NCBI GenBank assembly: GCA_015657535.1
Contig: JADHZB010001838.1
Location: 54,394-118,393, forward strand
Origin: Nephromyces sp. MM_2019
Taxonomy: Eukaryota > Apicomplexa > Aconoidasida > Nephromycida
Reading direction: 5' to 3'
Length of the DNA: 64,000 nt
Shown one piece after another: positions 1 to 11,805 of the stretch (positions are counted from its first letter, which is position 1; every line of letters begins with the position of its first letter). Below the pieces are notes generated by a model. That model worked only from the letters and a program-made list of their open reading frames with translations. It was not told where the DNA came from and searched no databases. A program made the position numbers and the translations under genes.

Positions 1-3000
1 TCCCTATCTACTACTTCTGGTTCTTCATGTTTTGCATTTTTATCTAGATTATCTTTATCTAGATTATCTTTATCATCTTCATCTCTTAACCTTGATCATC
101 TTCATCTATAACTTCTTCTACATTTTCTCAAGGCCAAAACACCAACAATTTTCCACACAAAAAATAATTTCAAATTCTAACGCCACTAGGTAAGGAAAAT
201 AAACTCTTCAGATACCTTAGCCATTTATGATACAAGTCTATCTTACAAGGAATTATAAAGAACAAGGCAGGCATATCTTCAAGTATTATCGAACAAATAT
301 CTTTTTCCATCAAGCATTTACATATCACACTGAAAACATTTGCAATCCTCCTTATGCTGAAAATGGAAGATAATGCAGAGCATTTTACTCATTTGAAAAA
401 CCGCTCACCGTCCTTTCCCCACCGTCACTTGATAGCGGTCGTCCGTCCATTTCTACAAAGCTTGACAACATGGCAGTTACCTGAAGAATGTGAAGAGGAA
501 AAACACATGATACGATCTTTCTCAGAAGCTATAGCACACTATAAGTTAAAGCCGAAGAGGTGTATGATAGGTTCCTTTAAAAAATCTTCAATGGGTGGTT
601 CACACAGTTGAAGCAAGGCTGTGCAGCGGATGATAGCGGAAACAACATAAAAAAACCAGCACAACAAATTGAGAACAATCAATGCGAAAAAAAGAGGTTA
701 TTATAAAGTTACTGCTCAAGTGAAGTCCGTAGAAAAGTGATTGGGAATTTTCTGAACATAATATCAACTTGCCTTAGACTATTCTATGAAATAACAATAA
801 TGCAACTCGTGTCAAGTATCATAGTCGTAAGTGCTGGAGGGAATCTTTGCCTAAGCTTTTAAGGTGTGTATAGCGCCAGTGCCAAAATCAACTGAAGAGT
901 TTACATCTTCTAGTGAGCGTTTCCTCCTTTTTCACTCGTTGGTTATGTCGTGTCGTATGAGAAAAATGGCGTACGAGTTGGTAATGATGGCCGGCGCTGC
1001 ATGTGACATGGGAAGCATGCCAGTGAGCAGGGAACTTATTGAAGTCAGCTGCCTCCACGAATTTTCCCAAGTAGCTCAAATTAATGTATTCATTGAGAGA
1101 AACACATTTCGTGTGGTGAGCTCTATGCCACATATCCCATGCGGTAGGCTTGGGAATTACTAACCAAAAATAATCAAAAAAATGTCAGTAGAGGTTAAAC
1201 TCCCCAAGTACCTTGGTAGACTCAGCGCTTGCATTCGCTGACAAGCACGTTTTCTAGGCTTTCAACCAACGTATGCCGCGCGAAGATAAATCCAGAACCC
1301 ACGAAGAAATACTGTGCATTGCAGCGTAGTCAAGAACTGTGCCATATTAACACTACTTTTAAATTTGCATATGAGGAAGAGAGTTGTGAAATATGCATCT
1401 GGTGTGAATTTCCATTGGAACTAACCAAGAAAATAGCAATTTGAAGGTTTCTTTTTTACTGCAAAGATTGTGTGGCATAGCCGCAAAAATGAAATACAGC
1501 AGCGCATGTACACTATTTTTTAATAAATTACCTTTTATTTCAGGAATACTCATAAATTGTTCCCTAGAAGAATATTTTGCAAAGTAAATTTACAAAAGGA
1601 GGTGAATTGTTAAATAAAGGAATGATTCAAGCTGAAACAGCAAATAGGATATCTACATGCTTAGAAGCTATTTAGTGTGTTGACGATTTTAATGCAAATG
1701 GCCTAGCAATAAGTCATAAACTGGATGAGTTTCCTCTTTGTGAAGTTCCAATCTTTGCAGTGGACCAGAAATTAAGCCTTCGTGAGGCACCAAGAAGAAA
1801 AAAATTGTGATTTGGTATTTCCAGTTTTCTTTCAAAAGATTACAAATTAGCCGTTCTTATTTTGGAAGATTTTTGGAGGTGTACTTACCAAAAAACCTTC
1901 AATATGATATGATATCTGTGTACTGAGAATGGTGTAAATAGTGTGCTAGCTCTTTTGCTTATGGCATCACGGGCTATTCAGTTTCGTATGTATCAGTGTG
2001 AATATGTGTGTAAAAGCATATTCATATAATCGGTAGTACCTTCAGTAAAAATTATTTTTTTAGTGCTAGGGAATTTATAAAATCTAGTGCTTTGTATGTT
2101 TCCTGTGTGATTAAGCCACAAATATGCTAGTTTTAACCGCGGATTGATTCGGTGATTTGCGACTCCCAGCAAAGAAACAAAGACTTATCCTTGGCTACTG
2201 TGATATAGGAGCTGCTCATCCCTGTCTACCAAGAAGCTCTTCGTTCGCGTGAAAATTGCCCTCCAGGAAATGACGATACACTATATGCTTTGAAAAGCTT
2301 CTCAATAGGGAAACTTATGCGGATTCGTTGGTTTACCACAAAATGGAGAAATAAACGCAGGTTAACTATTAGCGTCAAAATATTACACTAGTTCGTATTC
2401 TCTTCCTCCAGATTTCACCATAGAAGCTGTGACTTGCATGATTACGGCACATGAAGTACTTATTGGCATGGGGCAGCTATGTGCTTCCTTTGACCCATTG
2501 CGCTCCCTGAGAACAAAATAGCTTAGCAGTTTTGCTTTTCGCCAGATCACCTGGCCATTGCTAAAGCTATGCCCTCTTGTAAACTGCCTCCTGTCGTACC
2601 GAACTAAATGACAATATCCACAACTATTGACCTCCAGATATGCTTTGACACTCTCTTCCTGCCTCGTATATCATACTCCTTGCCCTCGACACTCTTCATG
2701 TCAGCGTGACGATACAGAGGTATCGGACCATGGTAGGTATACATCTTCCTTGGATTTGCTAGCACGAGCAAGCAATGCTTAGATTCGGGTATCTTCAACA
2801 TGCAGTTATAATTGGCACAAGTGTTCAGTGCACCATCTCCTGCTTCCACAGTCTATAGCTCCTTGTAAGTCACCATTTTACTTGATGTCAACTTGTTAAT
2901 CCGATAAGAATAGTAGTGCTGATATAGCTTTGAACTGCCTCCGGGTTACCTGTACATGCCTCTTAAAATGGGAGCCCACGCATAGAAAATCCAGCTGAGG

Positions 3001-4208
3001 TATCGCATACTGGCAGCGGTGCAAGCAGGCCGAAGATCAATATTGGAATACATTTTATAGAAAGAAAAATGTGGGATCGTTTTTTTTATCAAGGGTCGAA
3101 GAATACCCAGGCTGAAAAACTGAGTATCTAGAGCAGGCAGAAACGGAGCAGCATTTTCTCTATTTATATATATGGTTACTGGTGATGTCGGACTAAACTA
3201 TGCCTAGTTCGTAGCGAAATATTTGCAAAACCACTTTCAGGCTTACTGTGACTTTTTTTCTTTGATTCTCACGAAATTAGGGCATTATTAAGATACTAAG
3301 CAACCGTAGATATCAGCGTTCGTCACTCACTTATTCTTTTAGTGGCTGCTTTTCTGCTGTACCACTACGACTCCAAGGGATTACCCAGGACTGAATAGAT
3401 AAAGTTATGCAAAAATATGAAAGAACAAAACAGAAGGATAACGAGATCAAAGGTACCGTACAAGAGAGAAAGAGGAATGTGAAAACAACCAGATTGCTGC
3501 AGAAAATGGGAAAGAGCGGCGCAGAAGCGATTGAAAAGTGTAATACGCAGAGTCAAATTAGGATATAAAGGAACTAAGCATTAGTGGCAATTGCCTAGAG
3601 GACAACCTTGGCTCAAGATGAAGAATTCAAATGTTTGTTTGGGGCTAAATTTATTGGTTTCAAAGTTTTATACTAAAGAATTTGTTGTGTTTTACCAGCA
3701 ACCATCTTCTTGATGCAGTTCTATCATTCTTTTTGTACTCGAGTCATTCATTCGAAGTCTCTATCATCTTCGCTGATTCGCAAAACTTATGTTTCCTCAC
3801 CTTTATCCTAAGGATAATGCATTTATATCCTGCTTTAAGTAGTAGCTACAAGTGTACTACATCAGGTTTCCATTAAATCCCTAATAATGCCGCCTGAGTA
3901 TGCCTTTTGCGGCTACCATACCAATACTAATGGGCTAAGAAACTGTTATGCTTCGCTCTCTATCTCCCCAGCAGGATGGATAAGGCTTTAAAAATGAATC
4001 CAAAAATCGTTTCCTTGCAAAAATCTATATTGTCAGCATCTTTATCAAAAGTCCTAGCATGTCAATGGTTTCCATGCCATATGGATACTCTACTAGGAAG
4101 AATCTTAGCGGTTTTTTTTTATGTGCAATAGAAAAACTGCGTTCTCAAACGCCTTTTTACACATCATACGTATTTGATGTTTATTACTGCAAAGTACTGG
4201 ATGTGAAA
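1..4208. other. No supported gene; intergenic or unresolved
   Basis: I see no exon chain here. Open frames at 354-611 (+), 864-1163 (+) and 888-1133 (-) are short and overlap on opposite strands; none has a recognisable domain or a convincing splice partner. A short direct repeat of a 15-base tatctagattatctt-like unit lies at about 42-80 within a TCTT/ATCTT-rich stretch. The last few hundred bases should hold the promoter and 5' UTR of the Spartan-like gene, but I cannot place a core promoter. Confidence 0.4.
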
Positions 4209-7200
4209 ATGAAGTCTCAAGGCACCGTTACGAATAGCAGCATTGGTTTTTTTCGTGGAGAAGGGGTAGATGTAATTGACTTGCTGTCATCATCGGAAGA
4301 TGATGATAACATTAATAATGAGAATAAGTCATCTGCCAGTAAGAAAGGCAGCCTTTTAGGCTCCAACGCTATCCCTCCCAATAATAATAGTGCTTCAACT
4401 ACAAGGGATGTTTATGTTGAAGATGTGGAAGACTATTTCTTGGCTTACCACTCATCTAGGCAGAGGGAAAATCAGTCAATTGAAGAAGGTTGGTATGATT
4501 CTCTTTGCGGCTCGAGGTTTAGTTGTGGTTGAATAACTGCATGAAAGCATTTTATTCCCCTTGTATTTTTGCTCATTTCCGCCACGAAAGAGTGCTTTTG
4601 CCAAGGATTGGAAGATTTGCAAAGAATAAGTATACAAATTTTAAAAGCAATCTTCCCGCAAAATTTTTTCTAGAATCATGGTGATTAATTTTTTTATGCA
4701 TATTTAGTGATACAGCACAGTTTTTTTTTTATGAAAAATTTTACCTTTATTCGTTAATGCTTCTATGGAAAAGCAGTAAGGTTTTGAGGTTTTTCTTCCT
4801 GCTTTCAAAAATTATGTTCCTCATTACCGGCGAATCCTTTTTTTAAATGCTCTCCCTATGGAATTTTCCATCTTCTTGATCTCGGGATTCTTTTTGATAT
4901 TCGCGTTATTTCTCTCTCCTGCGTTTATTGTGCCGCTATATTTTCTCCTAAAGGTGAATGCTGCCGATTTTTAAGCGTAACACGAGTTAAGAGGTGAGAG
5001 CTCTAGTAAAGTTTTCTATTACGGATGCTTTAATTGGTTTATGCAAGGGGGATTTTACTATTAGGGAGCTAAAAATATCTATAGATCTATCTTTATGCTA
5101 TGAAATTGTTGTGTAACCGCTTTAGCCGGGGTTTTTTCTGTGCTCAGCACATCTTTTAGCCTGTTATTACTCTACTGATTTGCGATGTTTTTCCATACGT
5201 GCAGACATAACATCCTTCTCGGCATACATGGATGATTTCCCTGATATCTATTCACTCTTTCAAGAATATAATATTACGTTCTTTCGTAGTAAGCTCTCAG
5301 CAGTAGAAGTCCGCTGGAGTAAGAAGATGTCTCTTTGCGCTGGTCTTTGTACTTACCAGGTATATCCTACCCTTTGTACTGCAAAAATATCCGTCTCCTT
5401 GAATAATGAGAAAAACATAACATATATTAGCAGATTCAAGATTGGAAATTAACTCGTGGTATGCAGATTTCAGCCTATACTCTAATTAGAAAAAAGATAC
5501 TCTATTGAAGCATTTTGCTGCATTATATGCTGTGAGGAAGAAGACGCTCGACTGAAGCTTTTTGTTGCATTATATACTGCGTAAAGGAGGTATTTTCCGG
5601 AAGTTTTTACAATTTTACAAATCATGATATGATTCAATTTCAAGCAGCTGATGAAGCTATATAAAAGAGATTTATGAGTCATTTACTTCAAACTTTTTCA
5701 GGAGCCTATTGAGCTTGGGCTTCTGCAATGTTTTAATCTTTTGCATATTTTTTATGAAAAATTTGCCCAATCTTTATTTTGGCACTTGTACTCAGCTGGA
5801 GGACGCTTCTTTTGTTAATAGCTGTTTTTATGCATAAATTTTTACTGATAAAATTATGGAAGACTAGTGTGATGCACGAATTGAATGAAACCTCCTGAGA
5901 AACAATATCTTTAATTGCTAGGTAGATAAACTAGAAGAATCTGGTAGTTTGGTCGGTTTTTTTTTGCATTCATTTAGAGGTTTGAAAATCCTTTGAGGCG
6001 GATGTAATGTGCGTGTTTCTTTTTCCTTAGCTATGTAATTTATAGTATAGGGTTTATATAGTTTCACGTTAAGAGAATTGTGATTATCCTCAGCGCGGTG
6101 GTTACTGCTCGATTCGGTTGTCGGAGCCTTTATTGCGCTATCGGACTATCAAGGAGTTGAAGGTAAGATTAAGCTAGTTTTTTTCTTTTTCTGAGGGTTG
6201 CAGTAAGCTTTGCTTATCTCAATCCGGTGATTAGCTTTTTTTATCTCTTTAGGTGTTATTTTTGTATTGCTTACTGAATATTTCTCGGAGTAGCCGTAAA
6301 ATTATTCCCATTTTTATTTATAAATGTATCTTTTTAGTTTTGCCCTTCTTTTAATTACTTGAACTTTTATGCATCCCTGATTTTAAATTCTAGTGTTCTC
6401 TTTAAGTTGTGCCCTCAATATGGATTTTTCATTTTTGTTGGGATTTCTTCCTGCCTTCTTTGAGGGTTGATTAATTTTTTGGAAATTCGCTATATGTGCG
6501 TACGCCGTTAAGATCCCTCTTTTTTTTTGCGCTCTTTCTCCTTGTGTTTCCTTGGAAATACGAGATATCTGTTATCTTAGCCATCCAACAATCTACTATT
6601 AAACGCTGGTTGTTGCAGGAAACTTTACTTCACGAGATGATTCACGCCTTTTTATTTGTTACGGAGAATCGACGGGATAGAAGTGCCCATGGCCCGGTTT
6701 GTTTTCTACTCATTGCAAGTGGTGATTAGATTGCTATTAATTTATTTCTCGATCTCTATTGATTGACCGAAAATTTTTTATTTCGCTTTTGATATCTTAA
6801 AATCACTTAATAAGGAACGAAAATATTTTAATGTGACTTTGAGGCTGCATCTTGCCTTTTGTGAAACATCTGCTGTGTCAGTAGTATAGAGGATTTTGCT
6901 CTCTTTTTGTATTAAAAAGCTTAAAGATGTGTAAATTTCTAACTCTTACGTGTGTTTTCATTCTTTCATCAATAAAACAGGAATTCTGCCATGAGATGAG
7001 GCGGATAAACGTGTTGACAGGACTTAATATAACCATTTATCATACTTTCTCTGAAGAAGTTGACTACTACCGGAGACACATATGGCGTTGCACTGTGAGT
7101 TTTTTTTATACTAATAATTTTGATAGCAAGGACTCCTTTCTAGTTTAATGCTTGATTTTTTGAACCTTTGATGTGCAGCTTGCGTAACTGCATGCTTTAT

Positions 7201-8149
7201 TGTGCCTTTATTTTTTAGGAGGAGTTTTTGTTTTTACTCCCTACTAGCATTCACTTAGTTGTATACTTTTTTATAAAGTGATTGTGATTATTTTTAAGTG
7301 AGGCAGTGTAAAACTATTTTTAATTCTTATTCGCAGCGTCATATTATTCTTTGTGGTTATGCGCACAGTAGGGTCCTTTAGAAAAACTTCACAGATTTTT
7401 TGTTTTGGTGTTTTCTTCGCCTTAAATTTGAGAATTTCTTTTTAGATGATTTTTTTGTCAAATACAGAAGTTTTATTAGGAAGATAATCATTTAAAGTGA
7501 TATTTTCTGGAGGTAGACAACTTATTTCCAAAAGGATTAATTTAATAAAATAGTTTTCTGCGCACTCTCTTTTTCTGAAAACCGTTTGTATCGCGTTAAG
7601 CTCTCTGGTTGTTGTTTTATGTGGCCAGATTTTCATACCGCAATTTTTTGATTCCTATCTCTTTACGTAAATTTGCGGTTAATCCACTCTCTCTTATGCT
7701 ATGCTGGTACCTTTATTCAGGGCTCATGCAGAGTCCAGCCTCCTTATTTTGGCTATGTTAAGCGCGCTATGAACAGGGCACCAGGACCGAACGATCGTTG
7801 GTGTAAGTTCTTGGAATTTTCTATTGCAATTTTTATAGGTCTTTACAAAAGAAAATTTCATAGCGACAACGTAAAAGCAAGTTCATTTGTTTTTTCAATT
7901 TCTTCTTCTTTTCTTTGTATGTGATGCCACACTGAGCAAATTTTGTTTATAATGAACTTTCTTAGGAAATTGTTAATTATGTTTTGCTATAACTCAGGGG
8001 CGGATCACAAAAGAGTCTGTGATGGGCAGTTTCTGAAAATATCATCGAATGTGCCAGTTGGAAAACCCAAAAGAACTGGCTTCACAACAAGCAAGAAAAC
8101 TCAGCAAGTAAAGCTGAAAGTATCTTCTGGAAAAGTCCAGCTTAAATGA
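4209..8149 (+). CDS. SPRTN: Spartan/SprT-family DNA-protein crosslink metalloprotease, seven exons
   Basis: Seven exons (4209-4488, 5205-5359, 6094-6162, 6619-6696, 6981-7094, 7721-7802, 7998-8149) join with matching phases into 309 residues. Family role: zinc protease that cuts proteins crosslinked to DNA at replication forks. The SprT core begins at about residue 104 (PDIYSLFQEYN), continues through AVEVRWSKKMSLCAG and RGGYCSIRLSEPLL, and carries the active site HEMIH: His173, Glu174, His177, with His192 in HGP as third ligand. YHTFSEEVDYYRRH follows, then a zinc-binding subdomain with Cys231, Cys235, His263 and Cys267. This order and spacing match animal SPRTN. The tail after Cys267 is only 42 residues, basic and low in complexity, and I see no UBZ finger, PIP box or SHP box there. 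The N-terminus has a SUMO-interaction-like VIDLLSSSEDDD at 22-33, which animal SPRTN lacks. The start is the first in-frame ATG near the conserved region; an ATG at 4059 would add 50 unconvincing residues. Confidence 0.93.
4272..4307 (+). other. SUMO-interaction-like motif coding segment in the Spartan-like gene
   Basis: This codes for residues 22-33, VIDLLSSSEDDD: a V-I-x-L-L hydrophobic core followed by serines and then acidic residues, the classic layout of a phospho-regulated SIM. SIMs are known in the related SprT/WLM proteases GCNA and Wss1, which act on SUMOylated crosslinks. SUMO binding here is inference. Confidence 0.55.
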
Positions 8150-11100
8150 CAAGAAGATCCTATAGCTAATCGCTTTATTTTTTCTTCCAGAAGTAGACTT
8201 TTTAATCCTAATTCAAAGCTGGTCTCTGCGTAGTTTTTCTTATCAAAATATTTTCTTCTGGCACTTGCGTTTAATTTGCTAATTAATCTATCTAAAGCTA
8301 CAGAGAAAAAAGTGTCTCGTTGGCCTTGTAGCCTGTGCTGTGTTTCTATCATGCATGGCTGCTTTTTTTATGTCCCACCAGCTGGTATGAATGATGTATA
8401 GCTCTTATTGTTTGCTACCCATCGAAGTTCCTTAATCTTGCTAATTTTGATTTTTTCTATCGCGGAAATTCTGTTTTATGTAGAAAAGTTGTGTAAGATC
8501 AAGCGGTTTTTGCTCACTAATGTAAAAAGATGAAAAAGAAAATAAAAACCTTATCTCCAACTTTTAAGCCTTTTCAAAAACAATTTCGTTTAAGAAAAGT
8601 CAATCTTCGCTAACTTTAAGAAGGAAACTCATGATCATCCAATGCTATTGCACTACTTATTAAATTGTATCCTGAATCAAAGCAGTATCTTTTCGACCAG
8701 GAAGTTAAACGGGGTTTATAAATTATTTTACTTTGTTGTGGAGAAGATGCTTTTAATCAGATTTAATCACTGAAGAGGGTATTTTTTCCCATAAGTGTGT
8801 TTGAGTACAAGTACATATCCCCTTTCTTGTCCATTTCGAAACACGCGAAAAAGTATTAATATGATAACTTTATTTGACGCACATATTTACGTGGTGCCTT
8901 AAGTTATGCGTAAACTATGGCTGCCTAGTTTTGGCGATGAGTTAAATTTAGGGCGAAATATCTTGAAGAACTAAGCCCTTACCCAAGGAGAATTTCATAT
9001 TCCCCCTACGAAGAGTGAAACAATTCTGCCTTGCTTACCTTGTCTATCACCAAAGTTCTAGTGCTCATTATAGCTGTCAGCCAAACACTATGACAATACA
9101 AAATTTGTGGCCCTTATTCTCGGTCGAAATTTCTTAGTGGACAGTTAATGGCTTTGGCACTCATTTAAGTGCAAAGCACCATCTACCGAAGGCTTTACAG
9201 CCGCTAGCTAGGAGCCGCTTCTGTGGCTACCCAGTTGTATTGCTTTCCAGTTATAGCCCTGGCTTTATGACATGGAATATAAAGCATTACAGCGATTTAT
9301 GCCAGTGGCACTAACCCTCTATTGCCTCAAGGGTAAGCTATGCTATTAGCTCTACTTTTCACGAAACTATCATACCAACTCTTTGAATATTCACTTAGGT
9401 ATCTACGGCCGCCTTAAAAAAGTGTTCTTGGAGTCCAGTGTCGCATGCCGATATATCCATGTACACACTGCCCAAGTGACCCGTGGGGAATGCTTCAAAT
9501 ACGCATAAAGTCCTTTTTGAAAGCTTCCATATAAGGTGTAGCTTTTTCCATGTCACTAACGCTTTTTAGAACCAATTTTGAATATACTTTACCACTTTTA
9601 ATCTACTCGAATTTGCTACTCGGAATACCATTTAGTCATAAGGTGCTTTTACCAGCGGCCCACACGCACAGCGGCAGGTGTTGAGTATTTCAATTGGGCC
9701 ACATACGCGGCGCGCGGCGTGAGATACTCATCCAGGGACTACAGGGGGTGGCGAGCTGTCAGTAAGACCTTCAGAGACTTCTTCACTACCTAATATAGCT
9801 CAGTCCCCCTTTGGAATACATGCCAGTTTAGATGGATTTTCACTTTCTCCTTCCGGCGTTATTGGGGAAGAAAATACTACGAGTCGTGGATACATCCCCT
9901 CTACAGCCTGCGAGTAGCTGCAGCAGTGCTTGATTAAGCAGGCAGTAATTTGCTAAGAGCACCCGCAACATTGAATAGGAAAAGGCAGTAATATAATCTC
10001 CCCCCAGATATTCTGGGTGAGTTTGGATCCCACTTCATTAAGGGCTTCATGCTAGATATCACTAGACAGATTTATTTCAGAGCCCTTAGAGTACATGTAG
10101 GACCATACATAGAGAATTCGATGTGCTATAAACTCTCAAGATTATAAAATGGTTAGTGTGGGGTCGTGGTAGCGCTGGGGCCCAGAAATAGACGTCGCTT
10201 TCTTCGTTCAACGCACATGAGTATACTGCACCCCTCTAGCATAGTACACCGTGCATGATAGAACGTACGTTATTTCTTCTAACTTTGAGGTAGTACTACG
10301 ATTTTCTGCCTATAGATTTATGGGTCATAACCCTCGTACCACGCGTAAAGATACTGCCAAAAGCAGATAGTCCGAGCGGCTATTTCCTTTCAAGCAGTAG
10401 CGGTGCTGACATGCACTTCATCGGTGAGAGAACACAAATCGTTCTGCAAGGTTTTGGTGGAGCTATAATGGTGCAAAGAGATCCTTTATACCAAATTTTT
10501 TTATGACAGCAATCCGTAATTACTTACATTTTTTGGCGGTAATCATCATGCAACTATTATCCGACCACGATAAGTATGACGGTCATAGGTATTTCCTCTA
10601 ATCCCGTGAAATTTGGATCAAAAAGCCAGAATCTCATAGTGTAAACAAAATTATTTCAGCTGGTGATGGCATTTGAAAAAGCTTTTCCATATTATGTCTC
10701 GTCGCAAACACTGTAAAGGAGATGACCGTATCTAACTTCATGCCTATTCAGTGAAAAGTGCGTCAAGCATTGTGCTGCGCCATATATTTTGGAATATTCT
10801 CAGGGAAATTTTTGATGAAAATATTAAATTAAAGCCTTCTGAGCCCTTGAATAGGACCGTTGCATTTCTCCTGGTAAATATTCATCTGATGAACTGGGCG
10901 TCATGTGCTTAGAGCTGACCCGCATGCCGTCACGATGATTTTTACACTTGCTGGTATTTGGTCCTTCGGGGAGTTGGTCCCTTGGTTTCGTTTAACTTCT
11001 TCAAAGCCTTGAGCAGTACCCTTAGTATTTTTCCCAAATAGAAGGAAGCCAATTTTGGCGAGACGCTCTAAAGTTATTCCAATGCTTCTAGCTTAGTGCA

Positions 11101-11805
11101 GATAAACATAATCTTCCCCAAAAATTGCTAGACTTAATGCTGTAATTTTTTATTTTGTTAATAGTCGCAATAGTAAGCAGCTTTTCTGGAAACTGCTGAG
11201 TAACGAACTTTCACCGCTGTGTATGTCTTCTCATATCATATTTGAAATTATCGTATCACATTTGTATTTTATCCTATGCAAAAAATATGCCAACAACAGC
11301 AAGCTTTATTGCATCTTGCATGCGGAATTACTTAATTGATAGAATTACCTTCACTGTTATCAAATCATAATACGATGTGCAACCTTGATTTACCCTTCCA
11401 TCCTTATTGCAGAAGTGTGTATTCAACTTCAAGCTTTTGTGATTTGTGTCTTGCAATTGATGAAAAGTAAGCTATTTTTTGAAGTTTTGTTGCTCATGCC
11501 TTTCGCGTAAATCATAGGATTGCCAACATAAAGCAGGCACGATTTAATTTTGCTGGCAACTCAAAATGTACCACTAAAAGGGAGCCCTTATTCAAGGCTA
11601 AAATCTGATGATCAAAGAAATGCTTGTAGATCAGGGAAAATATATGTAAGCAGCCATTATATTACCTGCAATACCATGTTAATAGCTTCAAAGCTCTCTT
11701 AAATGCAGTGCATTTTTTTGCGGATTTGCTTCCCCACCGGAGGATTGAACCATTGCCTATTAGCAACAGAAGCCAACCAGCTTATCGTTGCTATGTCACA
11801 ATGGA
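8150..11805. other. Intergenic or unresolved; no supported gene
   Basis: Stops are frequent in all frames and I found no exon chain. The first 200-400 bases downstream of 8149 are T-rich like the Spartan introns and probably include its 3' UTR. From about 8.9 to 11.7 kb the base composition is more even. A small unrecognised RNA or very short exons cannot be excluded. Confidence 0.4.

Noticed and set aside
864..1163. + and - frames overlapping at about 0.9-1.16 kb
   Set aside because: Neither has a domain, splice partners or a composition distinct from chance.
5506..5580. Two-copy tgaagcattttgctgcatta-like repeat, 47-bp period, in Spartan intron 2
   Set aside because: Real but diverged and short; no function suggested, so not listed as a finding.
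11720..11790. B-box-like ggattgaacc suggesting a - strand tRNA
   Set aside because: The flanking bases do not pair into a T-arm and no acceptor stem is visible.
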